A DNA stretch of 57,514 nt from Candidatus Nomurabacteria bacterium (GCA_031266275.1 JAISBI010000022.1:1-57514), one strand, 5' to 3'; counted from the first letter of the stretch, positions 1 through 9,091 are shown. Notes: generated by a model not told the origin, from the letters alone. Translations and numbers: made by a program.

Positions 1-45
1 ACTACGAACCTTTTGATTTTGAAATAATTGCAATTTATCTTTCAT
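1..45 (-). CDS. Partial gene, BRO/antirepressor-like N-terminus
   Basis: Only the first 15 codons lie inside the window; the gene continues past the left edge. They read MKDKLQLFQNQKVRS, behind a good Shine-Dalgarno (AAAGGAG about 7 nt before the ATG). From memory this resembles the start of BRO-N/prophage-antirepressor family DNA-binding proteins, which commonly open with MK-K-LQ-F-N-KIR. The identity rests on 15 residues and is tentative. A TACAAT-like box on the minus strand near 90-95 could be its promoter. Confidence 0.4.
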   Translation of the reverse strand, partial: MKDKLQLFQNQKVRS

Positions 46-160
46 GCCACTCCTTTGCTTTTTTTAAGATAACCGTTTTATATCCACATCAATTGTAGCA
101 CGTTTTCGGCGAAAGCAGAATTGAAAAGTCAAGCATTCGCCTGACTCTTTTGATAAGTTT

Positions 161-628
161 TCATTTTTCTTTTTTGCGTGGAGCCAAAATGTCGACGATG
201 GCGACGATGATGCCGAATGTCAGGATTGGCAGCTGGATGCTGTCGAGTAGGGTCAAGATGTTGCGGGCGATGGGGTCTTCGACTGGGAACGCTGTAGTGA
301 TGGGGAAAATTATCAAGGTTGTAGCGATTAGGGCGTAAATCAAGCTGTTGAGCAAGCGATGGACTTTGTTGGTGGTTTTTGGCCCGCCGATGAATAGTAA
401 TAAACTGGGCAAGATTGTCACGATGAGGGTCGAAATGTCTTTGGCGGTCAGCGGCGTGAAATCGAATGGCAATAATGATATGGCGTCGACCACGAAATTG
501 CCGACTAGTTGGTTTAATAATACTCCGGCCGCCAGTCCCAGCCCGAGCAAGCCGAAGCGCCGTCGCGTCACGAACGCCAGCAAAAATAGGATGACGAAGA
601 CGGATATGACAATGATTAAACCAATCAT
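161..628 (-). CDS. Hypothetical multi-pass membrane protein
   Basis: A 155-residue protein with about four hydrophobic segments: residues 1-20, 25-45, a pair around 70-115, and 130-150. It ends in the basic tail APRKKEK. No catalytic motif is visible and I do not recognise the family. An upstream in-frame start exists at 661, but the ATG at 628 sits about 6 nt after a TATAAT box on the minus strand (635-640), matching the leaderless pattern of this genome. It diverges from yebC with only 36 nt between the start codons. Confidence 0.7.
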   Translation of the reverse strand: MIGLIIVISVFVILFLLAFVTRRRFGLLGLGLAAGVLLNQLVGNFVVDAISLLPFDFTPLTAKDISTLIVTILPSLLLFIGGPKTTNKVHRLLNSLIYALIATTLIIFPITTAFPVEDPIARNILTLLDSIQLPILTFGIIVAIVDILAPRKKEK

Positions 629-664
629 GCTTAGATTATACACGTTTTGTGGTATAATCACAAC
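629..664. promoter_or_regulatory. Back-to-back divergent promoters
   Basis: Within 36 nt there are two -10 boxes pointing outward: TATAAT on the plus strand at 653-658, 6 nt before the yebC ATG, and TATAAT on the minus strand at 635-640, 6 nt before the membrane-protein ATG. Each -35 region must therefore lie over or beyond the opposite -10. Neither start has a Shine-Dalgarno, so both mRNAs are probably leaderless. Confidence 0.65.
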
Positions 665-1375
665 ATGTCAGGACATTCGAAATGGAGTACGATTAAACGA
701 GCCAAAGGCGCCAATGACGCCAAGCGGGGCGCTTTGTTCACGAAACTCGGCAACCAAATCGCCATCGCGGCGCGCGGTGGTGCGGACCCGAAGATGAACG
801 CAGCGCTGGCTTTGGCTATCGAAAAAGCGCGGGCGGCCAACATGCCGAACGCCAATGTCGAGCGGTCAATCGCGCGGGCGGCAGCAGGGTCGGCGACGGC
901 GCTCGAAGAAGTGGTTTATGAAGCTTACGGGCAGGGCGGCACGGCGATTATTATCGAGACGGCGACCGACAATCGCAATCGGACTTTTCCGGATGTTCGC
1001 TCAACGCTCAATAAAAACGGCGGTAATATCGCCGAATCGGGCTCAGTGATGTTCAATTTCGACCGCAAAGGAGTAATTCAAGTGGCGGCCGTCGGCGAAG
1101 ACGCGCTATTGGCGATTTTGGAAGCTGGTGCGGAAGACGCCGTCGAAGAAGACGGTGAGATGGTGGTTTATACTGGCGCCAAAGAACTGGCGGCCGTGCG
1201 CGAAAAAATCATCGCGGCTGGGTTGACGGTGAAAGATTTCGGGCTGGAATACGTGCCGAAAAATCAAGTGGCTATCAGCGACGAAGCGACGGCTGGGAAG
1301 TTGTTGAAACTGCTCGATGCATTGGATGAACTGGACGATGTGGTAGGCGTGCATACCAATGCGGATTTGGGGTAG
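665..1375 (+). CDS. yebC: YebC/PmpR family regulator/translation factor
   Basis: Full-length YebC/TACO1 family protein of 236 residues (usual about 240-250). The N-terminus MSGHSKWSTIKRAKGANDAK is the family signature, followed by the conserved YEAYGQGG and FPDVRSTLNKNGG stretches. Members are described as DNA-binding regulators and, more recently, as factors that relieve ribosome stalling at proline-rich stretches. The start is the ATG six bases after a TATAAT box; the more distal in-frame start at 647 would overlap that promoter. Divergent from the membrane protein gene on the other strand. Confidence 0.95.
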   Translation: MSGHSKWSTIKRAKGANDAKRGALFTKLGNQIAIAARGGADPKMNAALALAIEKARAANMPNANVERSIARAAAGSATALEEVVYEAYGQGGTAIIIETATDNRNRTFPDVRSTLNKNGGNIAESGSVMFNFDRKGVIQVAAVGEDALLAILEAGAEDAVEEDGEMVVYTGAKELAAVREKIIAAGLTVKDFGLEYVPKNQVAISDEATAGKLLKLLDALDELDDVVGVHTNADLG

Positions 1376-1403
1376 TTGACAAAGTGAAAATTTTCGTTAT
1401 AAT
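1376..1403 (+). promoter_or_regulatory. Sigma70-type promoter of the prepilin gene
   Basis: TTGACA at 1376-1381, a 16-nt spacer, and TATAAT at 1398-1403. It lies directly after the yebC stop. Unlike most promoters here it is followed by a real leader of about 35 nt with a Shine-Dalgarno (AAAGGA) before the ATG at 1445. Confidence 0.8.
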
Positions 1404-1444
1404 GGAAGCGTAAGCAATTCATTTTATTAAGAAAGGATGGGAAA

Positions 1445-1972
1445 ATGAAGAAATTAAATAGAAACGAAAAAGGCTTCACGATTATTGAGGTTGTGTTGGT
1501 GCTGGCTATCGCCGGTTTGATATTCATGGTGGTGTTTTTGGCGTTGCCGGGGTTGCAGCGATCACAGAAAGATACTCAACGTAAGCAAGATGTTGGTCGG
1601 TTAGCGGCGGCAGTTACTACATATCAAGGGAATAATAAGGGATTGTTGCCTACTACCAGCGACACAGATAGAACTTCGCTTTTGAATATGCTCACGTCCG
1701 GTGGAAGTAGTTTTAATGACCCGTCGACTGGGCAGCCGTATGATCTTATATTATCAAATCCTACCGATAACGTAACGTATGCAGACGATAATACTCAGCA
1801 CATGTATTTAGTATTGAATGACGGAGGAACAGGCGTGGAGTGCGAATTGGGCACAGGCAGTGACGATAAGCATCTTTCTGAAAATCGAATTGTTAAAGCT
1901 GATACGGCAGGATCTTCATTCGCCATTATGGCGAGAATGGCAGACGGTTCTGTCTATTGTCAGCAAGGCTAA
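1445..1972 (+). CDS. Type IV prepilin-like protein
   Basis: A 175-residue prepilin. The class III signal is clear: basic leader MKKLNRNEKG, cleavage expected between G10 and F11, then FTIIEVVLVLAIAGLIF with the conserved Glu at position +5, forming the N-terminal assembly helix. The remaining 130 residues form a polar head with two Cys (in VECELG and VYCQQG) that could make the D-region disulfide. Prepilin peptidase and the assembly ATPases are not in this window. The gene has its own promoter and terminator, as expected for a strongly expressed major pilin, which is inference. Confidence 0.9.
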   Translation: MKKLNRNEKGFTIIEVVLVLAIAGLIFMVVFLALPGLQRSQKDTQRKQDVGRLAAAVTTYQGNNKGLLPTTSDTDRTSLLNMLTSGGSSFNDPSTGQPYDLILSNPTDNVTYADDNTQHMYLVLNDGGTGVECELGTGSDDKHLSENRIVKADTAGSSFAIMARMADGSVYCQQG

Positions 1973-1993
1973 ATGTTCTAAAGTAATCATCCT

Positions 1994-2026
1994 AAAACCC
2001 GCCAGCTTGGCGGGTTTTGGTTTTTT
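1994..2026 (+). terminator. Rho-independent terminator of the prepilin gene
   Basis: An 11-bp stem AAAACCCGCCA/TGGCGGGTTTT with a 3-nt loop (1994-2018), followed by a T-rich tract ending in six T (2021-2026). It sits between the prepilin stop and the metG promoter (TAAAAT at 2031-2036). Confidence 0.9.
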
Positions 2027-2030
2027 GTGT

Positions 2031-2036
2031 TAAAAT
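2031..2036 (+). promoter_or_regulatory. metG -10 box, probably leaderless
   Basis: TAAAAT ends 6 nt before the metG ATG at 2043. No Shine-Dalgarno fits between them, since the preceding sequence is the terminator T-tract. Confidence 0.55.
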
Positions 2037-2042
2037 ATTCTC

Positions 2043-3482
2043 ATGAGCAAGAAATATATTACGACGGCGATTCCTTATGTCAATGCGCGACCGCATATCG
2101 GCCACGCGATGGATTATCTATTGGCGGACATTTGGGCGCGATATTATTTGCAGCGGGGTGATACGGTGCGATATTCGGCCGGTACGGACGAGCACGGGAC
2201 AAAGGTGGCGCAAAAAGCGGCGGAGGCTGGCCTGACGCCGCAGAAATTTGTTGATGACCTCGTGCCGAGTTTTCTCGAGATGCAAGATAAGCTGAAAGTG
2301 GTGCGGACGGATTTTGTACGGACTTCTGATCCCGAACATATGCGGCGTTGTCAGGGAATTTGGCGGCGGCTGGATGCGGCTGGTGTGATTTATAAAGGCA
2401 GTTATGAGGGTTGGTATTGCGCGGGTTGCGAGGGCTTCGTAACCGAGAGCGAGGCTAAGGAAATGAATTATGTTTGTCCGGATCACCAAAAGCCGCTGGA
2501 AAAGCTGTCGGAAGAGAATTATTATTTGCGAGTGAGCGATTTTACCGAGCAAATACGCGAGTTTGTGGCGTCGGCTGTCGTGCCGGAATTTCGTGGCAAG
2601 GAGATTTTGGAGCTTATTAAAGATGGTGCGCAGGACGTGTCGATTTCGCGACCGAAAGAAAAACTCAATTGGGGCGTGCCGGTGCCGGACGACGATTCGC
2701 AGGTGATGTATGTGTGGGTGGACGCGCTGAGTAATTATATTACGGCGCTGCGATATCCCGATGACGGCTGGGATAAGGATTTTTGGCCAGCTGATGTCGA
2801 GGTGATTGGCAAAGATATTCTGCGATTTCACGCTGTAATTTGGCCGGCGATTTTGCTGGCGCTCGGTTTGGACTTACCCAAAAAATTACTAGTGCACGGT
2901 TTCGTCAACGTCGGCGGCGGTAAAATGAGCAAATCCATCGGCAACGTCATCGACCCGAATGAGCTAATCGACAAATACGGTCTCGACGCTTTTCGCTACT
3001 TTTTCACGCGTCACATTCCGACTTTTGATGACGGCGACTACACAGAGGAGAAGTTTGTAGCGGCGTATAACGGTGAACTGGCTAACGATCTCGGTAACCT
3101 CGTCTCGCGCGCGGCTAATATGGCAGAGCGATTTTTAATCGGTGGCCTTAGTTGCTCGAAAAAAGCCGACACAAATAAATTTGACGAAATCACTGAAGAA
3201 TATGATGGTTATTTCGCTAAATTCCGCTTTGACATGGCATTAGATACAGTATGGACGCTAATTCAAGACATGAACAAATTTATTGAAGCTGAAAAACCCT
3301 GGGAACTTGCTAAATCTGATCCGAATAAATTATCAGAAGTCATGGGTCATCTCATCGTCGGCCTGCGCCAAACAGCAAAACTCCTCGCGCCGTTCCTGCC
3401 TGATACTTCAAAAAAAATTGAGGAAGTATTCGGCGGTGATAAATTGGGTAAATTGGACGCTGTCTTATTCCCGAAGAGGTAA
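2043..3482 (+). CDS. metG: Methionyl-tRNA synthetase
   Basis: Class I aminoacyl-tRNA synthetase charging tRNA-Met, 479 residues. The HIGH motif is in [17 protein letters not shown] near residues 10-26 and the KMSKS loop is in [10 protein letters not shown] near residue 298. A zinc-knuckle region is visible as WYCAGCEGF with a second Cys/His pair in VCPDH near 150. The protein ends after the anticodon-binding helical domain and lacks the optional C-terminal EMAP-like tRNA-binding domain, which is common in short MetRS forms. It has its own promoter; the downstream methyltransferase gene appears to be separate. Confidence 0.97.
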   Translation: MSKKYITTAIPYVNARPHIGHAMDYLLADIWARYYLQRGDTVRYSAGTDEHGTKVAQKAAEAGLTPQKFVDDLVPSFLEMQDKLKVVRTDFVRTSDPEHMRRCQGIWRRLDAAGVIYKGSYEGWYCAGCEGFVTESEAKEMNYVCPDHQKPLEKLSEENYYLRVSDFTEQIREFVASAVVPEFRGKEILELIKDGAQDVSISRPKEKLNWGVPVPDDDSQVMYVWVDALSNYITALRYPDDGWDKDFWPADVEVIGKDILRFHAVIWPAILLALGLDLPKKLLVHGFVNVGGGKMSKSIGNVIDPNELIDKYGLDAFRYFFTRHIPTFDDGDYTEEKFVAAYNGELANDLGNLVSRAANMAERFLIGGLSCSKKADTNKFDEITEEYDGYFAKFRFDMALDTVWTLIQDMNKFIEAEKPWELAKSDPNKLSEVMGHLIVGLRQTAKLLAPFLPDTSKKIEEVFGGDKLGKLDAVLFPKR

Positions 3483-3526
3483 ACTTGCAAAAAAGTTGAT
3501 ATCAATAGGCTTTTATGTTAGAATAC

Positions 3527-3568
3527 ATTATAATTGCTAAGGTAAAAACCCCAGTTTTTAATTATAAT
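3527..3568 (+). promoter_or_regulatory. AT-rich bulged hairpin in 5' region
   Basis: ATTATAAT (3527-3534) pairs with ATTATAAT (3561-3568), and inside it TAAAAAC (3543-3549) pairs with GTTTTTA (3554-3560) around a CCCA loop, leaving an 8-nt bulge on the 5' side. It lies just after a candidate promoter (TTGATA 3495-3500, TAGAAT 3519-3524) and about 40 nt before the start at 3606. It could be a leader hairpin or overlapping AT-rich promoter sequence. No T-tract follows, so it is not a classical terminator. Confidence 0.4.
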
Positions 3569-3605
3569 TTAATGGCGGTGGGCAGAAATACACGAGTATT
3601 AAAGG

Positions 3606-4652
3606 ATGAGTATTAAATCGATAGAGTTTGTTGAACGCGGTAGCATACATGACCGCGATCCGTTTTATAGTGAAGAGAATGCCAGGCAGTCGAAAGAAAT
3701 TATGGTCAACTCTAATTGTTTGGCGGAAGAATACTATGCGTCTGGAGGGTCGCGCTTATTACTGCCGCCAAAATTTTTGCGTGGGCCTGGTTATATAGAT
3801 AAAAATAATTGGGGCTACCTGCATTGCGACCGAATCACGAATGGCGATTTTGACGGCTGGGCAGGTGATGGTTCTACCTCAACAAAAGTCGAGGCAGCTT
3901 ACAGTCCTCTAGAGTACTATCTGCCAAAAACTCGTAAAAAAGCCGGTTCTGTAGCCGTCGCACTATTGACCGGATCAGAATCCAGCTGTTCTTTGAGGGC
4001 TCGCAAAGATACGTTTCAGAAGCAACTGTTGGCCGACTATCAATCTAGAGAGAAATGGGCCAGCTTTGCTTCTGGAGGTGGGCTACCCTTTATGGAAGCG
4101 TTGCAAGAAGCTGGTTCCGTCAGAGAGGCTGTCGCGGTAGACTACGATCCTGCGAGCTTAAGATTGATGGCAGAACGTGCAAAAAACATGGGAATTGATG
4201 ATAGATTTATAGTACAACATCGAGATTTGAGACGTAATGAAGGTGGCTATGAGCACGGCTATCTGTCTGATAAGATGATTACGGCACTTGGACTGCAAAG
4301 ATTGCCGTATCTGAAAGAGATACCAATACCTCTGAGCTATTTTGATAAAATAGAAGTCTCTGGTATGGTGGAATATTTGAATAAAAACGCCGCTGCCCAA
4401 GTGGTCCACAACACCGTGTCGCACCTGAACAAAAAAGACGGCAGCGCTATAATTTTCTCCAATATATGGGACAAGCACCCAGAGCGACAGTGGCTGGATA
4501 ACGTCCCTCAATGGACTGTTATGAAATATCGTAGTCTCGATGAGATGAAAGACATATTTGAACGGGCTAATCAGTTCGGCGCTAATATCAAATACGCGGA
4601 AGTGTTTACGGCGGGAGACGGCTACTTAGTTTTCACTTGTCGCATCAAATAG
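3606..4652 (+). CDS. Putative class I SAM-dependent methyltransferase
   Basis: A 348-residue soluble protein. Near residues 150-205 there is a Rossmann-like pattern: SFASGGGLPFMEAL (glycine-rich motif I), then VAVDYDPASLRLMAERA (acidic end of strand 2), then a hydrophobic strand and FIVQHRDLRR. This is the layout of class I methyltransferases. The N-terminal 140 residues match nothing I recognise. The substrate cannot be told from sequence. The start is the ATG after AAAGG, although the spacing is short. A phage-type or standalone modification role is equally possible. Confidence 0.55.
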   Translation: MSIKSIEFVERGSIHDRDPFYSEENARQSKEIMVNSNCLAEEYYASGGSRLLLPPKFLRGPGYIDKNNWGYLHCDRITNGDFDGWAGDGSTSTKVEAAYSPLEYYLPKTRKKAGSVAVALLTGSESSCSLRARKDTFQKQLLADYQSREKWASFASGGGLPFMEALQEAGSVREAVAVDYDPASLRLMAERAKNMGIDDRFIVQHRDLRRNEGGYEHGYLSDKMITALGLQRLPYLKEIPIPLSYFDKIEVSGMVEYLNKNAAAQVVHNTVSHLNKKDGSAIIFSNIWDKHPERQWLDNVPQWTVMKYRSLDEMKDIFERANQFGANIKYAEVFTAGDGYLVFTCRIK

Positions 4653-4689
4653 AATTTACTTTTTAAGCATAAAGTATTATAATGTACTC

Positions 4690-6741
4690 ATGTTATTACA
4701 GAGTGTTATTTTGTGGACGATGGCGACGGTCTGTGTGGTGCAGGGTGTAATTGTGATGGCGCGACCAGCCGATAGATTGCTCAATACTTTTTTCCTACTC
4801 CTGACAATTTTTGGTGCTTCTTGGGCGGTATGGATTGGCATTTTTCTAATTAATGATTATGGTAGTTTATCACAATTAGCAACATCAATTCATTATGTGT
4901 CTTCGATTATGTTGACTTGGGCCTTTGTCCAGTTCGCGTTCGCTTTTGTTGTTGAAAATAATACTATGCGTATCGCGATGGCGTTAATAACCATTGTGCC
5001 CTCAATCACATTGGCCGCAGTTAGTATTTGGTATCCGTCAGCCCTATTCTCAATTGACTTTTTGAATAAGTCTGTGACCACGATATCAGACGCTGGATAC
5101 AGTTTTGCAATTTATTATGTTTTATATTTTATTTTAACCCTGGCTATTTTTGTGTACGGCACCATAAAAGCTAAGAGCAGGCTTTTACGAAACCGCACAC
5201 AGTTGATGACGATTGGCAGCTTGGTATCGATGGCGTTTGGCGGGTTCTTTAATTTGCTTTTACCGTTCTTGGGCAATTGGAGTCTAGTATGGCTAGGGCC
5301 GTTAAGTGCTTTTATATTCTTGTCAATCGCATGTTATTCCATCGTGCGCTATCGAGTGTTTGGCAAAAAATTGGTAGTCGGGCGATTTTTTGCTTACACT
5401 ATAGTGCTTATGCTTCTGACTTTGCTATTCGCCGTATTTGCAGTAGTAATAAACTCATATATTGACGGGACACCCTACGTCATTGCCGTCAGCTCCGTCT
5501 TCATCGTGTTAGCAATTATTTTCCAATTATTAATCGGCGTGATTGACCGTTCGATTAACAGATTCTTTGCAAACACACTTTTGAGCGGTAAATTATTTGA
5601 TAGCATTTCGCGCCTAGCTATCGATAATATTGATATCCAAAAAATGCTGGATAAAATCACGCAGACTATTACTAAAAGCTCTAAGTCGAGCTACGCCATG
5701 ATTAGAATGAACGTGGCCAATCGCGAATTCACATCGCATTCGCAAACAAGGCATATTAGCGACGAAGAATTCGATGAAATTTTTGGTGCCTTTAGAAAAC
5801 GTAAAACTGGCGTTATTATCACTGAAGAAGTTAATAACAAAGAAAGGCTATATAGAGTATTGGAATCTAATAGTATTTCCGTCGTGTCGATTTTGCGCGA
5901 CAATGAAACTCATCATATCGTCGGGGTATTAATCATTGGGCAGGAAAAACCGACTCTATATTCGGATAAGGAAATTACTGCCTTGTCGGCGATTTGTGAC
6001 GTGATTGTGATTGCTGTGCGCAATTCGGAACTTTCGATGCTGGACAAAACGAAAGACGAATTCATGTCCATCGCCTCGCATCAATTGCGTACGCCGCTGA
6101 CCTCTATTCAGGGGTATGCTTCGATGGTGGTGGACGGCGATTTTGGACGGGTTAATGATGAGCAGTTGCATGCTTTGAATGAAATTGTCGCTTCGTCGCG
6201 GCGCATGACGGTTTTGGTCGATGATTTGCTCAATGTTTCGCGACTGCAGTCAGGCAAATTTGTTCTGGCGAAAACAGAGGTTAACTTGAGTGAATTGGTC
6301 AAATCGGAAGTCGATCAAGTTGCGATTTTGGCGGCTTCGCATGGAGTCAAAGTGGTTTATGATGACAAAAAATGGGACAAGATTCCATCGGTGACGATGG
6401 ACGCGGCCAAAATCGGCGAGGTGATGTCGAACATGATTGACAATGCCATCTTTTATTCGCGTTCCGGCAGTACGGTCGACGTTTTATTGGATTATAATAA
6501 AGCTGACGAGACGGTCGGATTTCGAGTGCGCGATCACGGCATCGGCGTGCCGAAAAAAGACCAAGAAGAATTATTCACCAAGTTTTTCCGTGCTTCCAAT
6601 TCGCGCACTTTGCGGCCGGACGGCACCGGTATCGGTTTATTCCTCGCCAAAAAAGTCGTCACCGAACACGGCGGTGAGATTATTTTTTCCAGCGTCGAGG
6701 GGCAGGGCTCGACGTTCGGGTTTAAATTGCCGCTCAAATAG
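4690..6741 (+). CDS. Membrane sensor histidine kinase (7TM-GAF-HisKA-HATPase)
   Basis: A 683-residue hybrid-free histidine kinase. The first 270 residues hold about nine hydrophobic helices, like the N-terminal 7TM histidine-kinase sensor class. A GAF-like region follows (about 300-440). The HisKA box is FMSIASHQLRTPLTSIQGY with the phospho-acceptor His near residue 463. The catalytic domain carries the N box (MIDNAIFYS), G1 (DHGIGVPKKDQ), F (KFFRASNS) and G2 (GTGIGLFLAKKVV) motifs. No response regulator is adjacent, so it is an orphan kinase here. TATAAT (4678-4683) lies 6 nt before the ATG, suggesting a leaderless mRNA. Confidence 0.93.
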   Translation: MLLQSVILWTMATVCVVQGVIVMARPADRLLNTFFLLLTIFGASWAVWIGIFLINDYGSLSQLATSIHYVSSIMLTWAFVQFAFAFVVENNTMRIAMALITIVPSITLAAVSIWYPSALFSIDFLNKSVTTISDAGYSFAIYYVLYFILTLAIFVYGTIKAKSRLLRNRTQLMTIGSLVSMAFGGFFNLLLPFLGNWSLVWLGPLSAFIFLSIACYSIVRYRVFGKKLVVGRFFAYTIVLMLLTLLFAVFAVVINSYIDGTPYVIAVSSVFIVLAIIFQLLIGVIDRSINRFFANTLLSGKLFDSISRLAIDNIDIQKMLDKITQTITKSSKSSYAMIRMNVANREFTSHSQTRHISDEEFDEIFGAFRKRKTGVIITEEVNNKERLYRVLESNSISVVSILRDNETHHIVGVLIIGQEKPTLYSDKEITALSAICDVIVIAVRNSELSMLDKTKDEFMSIASHQLRTPLTSIQGYASMVVDGDFGRVNDEQLHALNEIVASSRRMTVLVDDLLNVSRLQSGKFVLAKTEVNLSELVKSEVDQVAILAASHGVKVVYDDKKWDKIPSVTMDAAKIGEVMSNMIDNAIFYSRSGSTVDVLLDYNKADETVGFRVRDHGIGVPKKDQEELFTKFFRASNSRTLRPDGTGIGLFLAKKVVTEHGGEIIFSSVEGQGSTFGFKLPLK

Positions 6742-6743
6742 TG

Positions 6744-6749
6744 TATAAT
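6744..6749 (+). promoter_or_regulatory. pyk -10 box
   Basis: TATAAT 9 nt before the pyk ATG, directly after the sensor kinase stop. No Shine-Dalgarno is present, so the transcript is probably leaderless. Confidence 0.6.
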
Positions 6750-6758
6750 AATAGATGT

Positions 6759-8159
6759 ATGGGTGTGGATTTAAAGATTAATAAAACCAAGATTTTAGTT
6801 ACGGTCGGGCCGAGTGTTTCTAGCGCGGCCAAAATTGATAAGTTGGTCAAACTTGGCGTACGCGGCTTTCGGCAGAATTTTTCGCACGGCACCAACGAGG
6901 AGCGTGCGGGGGAAATTAAATGGGTTCGCGAATCGGCCAAAAAACACGGCGTCAATGTCGCGATAATTCAAGATTTACAGGGGCCGAAGTTGCGGTTGGG
7001 CAAAATTGTTAATAATCATATGGTGGTGAAAAAAGGCGATGAACTGGGGCTGACGCATGGCATCGAGCATGATGGCGGCCCGAATTTGCCGGTCCAGCAC
7101 GATTTGTCGAAAATTGTGAGAGCGGGCGACGACGTGTTTTTATTCGACGGAATGATTGGCGCCAAAGTCGTGGATGTGGTCGGCAAAATCGTGCGCATTA
7201 AAATCGAAAACGACGGTTTTTTGATGAGTAATAAATCAATCAATTTGCCGGACGCTGATTTGAAAGGCGATGTTTTTACTGAGAAAGACATCAAAGATAT
7301 CAAATGGGGCGTCAAGCAAGATTATGATTATGTGGCGATGAGTTTCGTGCAAACGGCGAGCGACGTCGAGCAGCTCCGGAAGATGCTTCAAGCGCAAAAA
7401 TCCGATGCTAAGATTATTACTAAAGTGGAGACGAAATCTGCTACGGCGGCCGAAAATTTGGAAGAAATCGTCGCTGCCAGCGATGGCGTAATGGTGGCGC
7501 GCGGCGATATGGCGACCGAAGTTGGTGAGGAAAAAGTCCCAGTAATCCAAGAAGAAATCATCGAATTTTGCGAAAAATACGGCAAGTTTTCCATCGTGGC
7601 CACCCAGATGCTCGAATCGATGGTCGAAAATCCGCACCCGACGCGGGCCGAAGTTTCTGACATCGCGACCGCCGCTATGGAGGGAGCGGACACTGTCATG
7701 CTGTCGGACGAAACAGCCAACGGCAAATATCCGCTCGAAGCGGTCGAAGTCATGCAAAAAACCATCGCTTTTTCCCAAACCGCCATGCCGCCGCTGCGCT
7801 TGACGGACACTTGCCGCGTGGTAGACGCTCGGCGCGACCACATCGCCATCGAGGCGGTGGATTTATTGCACAGCGAACAAGCTGACGTGATTTTAGTCGA
7901 AACTAAAAGCGGCAAAACCGTCGAAAGCGTCGCTTTGCGCCGTCCGGAAAAGCCGATTTTGGCCGTCACCGACGATGTCAGGGTCGCCAATCAATTGTCA
8001 CTATGGTATGGAGCAGAACCAGTCGTGGTCGATGATACTCGAGAGCGCGACTACGGTCTGCGCTGGCTCAAAGCTAGCGGCCTGCGCCACAAACACGTCA
8101 TTTTCGTCAACGCCACTGGCGGCGACGCCGTTGATACGGTGCGGTCGGTGGAGATTTGA
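6759..8159 (+). CDS. pyk: Pyruvate kinase
   Basis: Catalyses PEP + ADP to pyruvate + ATP, the last step of glycolysis; 466 residues. Visible motifs: TKILVTVGPSV, FRQNFSHGTNEE (most homologs have LNFSHG, so Gln replaces Leu), DLQGPKLRLG, the catalytic-Lys strand IITKVETKSA, MVARGDMATEV, and the signature region VATQMLESMVENPHPTRAE with LSDETANGKYP. A C-terminal domain is present (about residues 350-466). The start is the ATG at 6759 rather than the GTG at 6741, which lies upstream of the -10 box. Together with pgk nearby it covers both ATP-yielding steps of lower glycolysis. Confidence 0.96.
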   Translation: MGVDLKINKTKILVTVGPSVSSAAKIDKLVKLGVRGFRQNFSHGTNEERAGEIKWVRESAKKHGVNVAIIQDLQGPKLRLGKIVNNHMVVKKGDELGLTHGIEHDGGPNLPVQHDLSKIVRAGDDVFLFDGMIGAKVVDVVGKIVRIKIENDGFLMSNKSINLPDADLKGDVFTEKDIKDIKWGVKQDYDYVAMSFVQTASDVEQLRKMLQAQKSDAKIITKVETKSATAAENLEEIVAASDGVMVARGDMATEVGEEKVPVIQEEIIEFCEKYGKFSIVATQMLESMVENPHPTRAEVSDIATAAMEGADTVMLSDETANGKYPLEAVEVMQKTIAFSQTAMPPLRLTDTCRVVDARRDHIAIEAVDLLHSEQADVILVETKSGKTVESVALRRPEKPILAVTDDVRVANQLSLWYGAEPVVVDDTRERDYGLRWLKASGLRHKHVIFVNATGGDAVDTVRSVEI

Positions 8160-8221
8160 GATTCCAGAATAAATCAACTGTATGATATAATTGCAATTAG
8201 TATAATAAAATAGGAGGGACC

Positions 8222-8653
8222 ATGCATGAAATGCTGAAGATTTACCAGAATTACGAGGAATTCAGAAAAGGATTTACAGAAATATTAAAAAGCGAGGCAT
8301 TGCTGATGTATAGCAGCGGCGGAGCGGCCGGTGAGAACGGAGCAGTGTTTGTGTTTTGGCAGACAGACGATGGGCATGACATTTCGGAGATATATGAATG
8401 GAATGAGTTTAGGGAAGGTATGAATTGGTCAGCGAAGAAGGTGGAAGTTAAAAACGACAACGCAATTCAAAAGGTCAAAGATTTTATTGATGAACGAAAA
8501 TTGGTGTCAGAAAAGCTGAATGGAGACGAAGGCGTTTTGGATGCATGGGGAAGCGTGGTCGTGAACTACAACGGAGAGCATCGAGAAATTAAAAATAATT
8601 TTTCACTGCAGGATGAAGTAGCGGATTTATTGCGGGAAATCATAAAATCGTAA
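8222..8653 (+). CDS. Hypothetical protein, 143 aa
   Basis: Not recognised. A soluble acidic 143-residue protein with no membrane segment or signal peptide and a mixed alpha/beta pattern. A glycine-rich stretch (YSSGGAAGENGAVFVFW) lies near residue 30. It has a strong Shine-Dalgarno (AGGAGG, 4 nt before the ATG) and is followed 9 nt later by the superoxide reductase gene, which also has a good Shine-Dalgarno, so the two are probably co-transcribed. A TATAAT-like box lies near 8200. A link to oxidative stress is suggested only by this neighbour. Confidence 0.7.
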   Translation: MHEMLKIYQNYEEFRKGFTEILKSEALLMYSSGGAAGENGAVFVFWQTDDGHDISEIYEWNEFREGMNWSAKKVEVKNDNAIQKVKDFIDERKLVSEKLNGDEGVLDAWGSVVVNYNGEHREIKNNFSLQDEVADLLREIIKS

Positions 8654-8662
8654 GGAGAAAAT

Positions 8663-9037
8663 ATGAAAATCTATCAGTGTAAACACTGTCACAATTTAAT
8701 GGTCATGCTGTATGACGGCGGAGTGACGCCGCGCTGTTGCGGCGAGGATATGGAGTTGTTGCAGGCTGGCACGAGTGATGGTGCGGCTGAAAAACACGTG
8801 CCGGTAGTGGCGCGAAACGGCGCGCAGGTGACGGTTCAGGTTGGTTCGGAGTTGCACCCGATGACGCCGGAGCACCATATTGAGTGGATTGCAATCGAAT
8901 ATGATGGCACTTACCAGATTACCAAGCTCAACGATACCGACGCGCCGACTGCCGTGTTCGCCGTCGAGAGTACCTCGCCGATTACGGCTTACGAGCACTG
9001 CAATATACATGGTTTGTGGAAGTCGGATGAGGTTTAA
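8663..9037 (+). CDS. dfx: Superoxide reductase (desulfoferrodoxin, 2Fe type)
   Basis: A 124-residue desulfoferrodoxin. The N-terminal desulforedoxin module has CKHC and an adjacent CC pair (TPRCCGED) that bind the structural Fe(Cys)4. The catalytic module carries the Fe(His)4Cys ligands: EKHVPVV, HPMTPEHHIEWI and YEHCNIHGLW. The catalytic Glu-Lys-His triad (EKH near residue 45) is present. It reduces superoxide to peroxide without making oxygen, normally using rubredoxin as electron donor; a rubredoxin-domain protein lies at 54310. The Shine-Dalgarno AAGGAG precedes the ATG. Confidence 0.94.
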   Translation: MKIYQCKHCHNLMVMLYDGGVTPRCCGEDMELLQAGTSDGAAEKHVPVVARNGAQVTVQVGSELHPMTPEHHIEWIAIEYDGTYQITKLNDTDAPTAVFAVESTSPITAYEHCNIHGLWKSDEV

Positions 9038-9085
9038 GTTTGGCTTTCTCGGCGTAACATAGTAGTTGATTGCCGCGATATGTGG

Positions 9086-9091
9086 TACAAT
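9086..9091 (+). promoter_or_regulatory. pgk -10 box
   Basis: TACAAT 8 nt before the pgk ATG at 9100, with no Shine-Dalgarno between them. Confidence 0.55.

Noticed and set aside
2118-2831. 237-codon antisense frame opposite metG
   Set aside because: Shadow frame; no Shine-Dalgarno or promoter and low-complexity composition.
7236-7841. Long antisense reading frame opposite pyk (about 200 codons)
   Set aside because: It is a shadow of a GC-rich coding strand. Its translation is His/Arg/Phe-rich without domain sense, while pyk is certain on the other strand.
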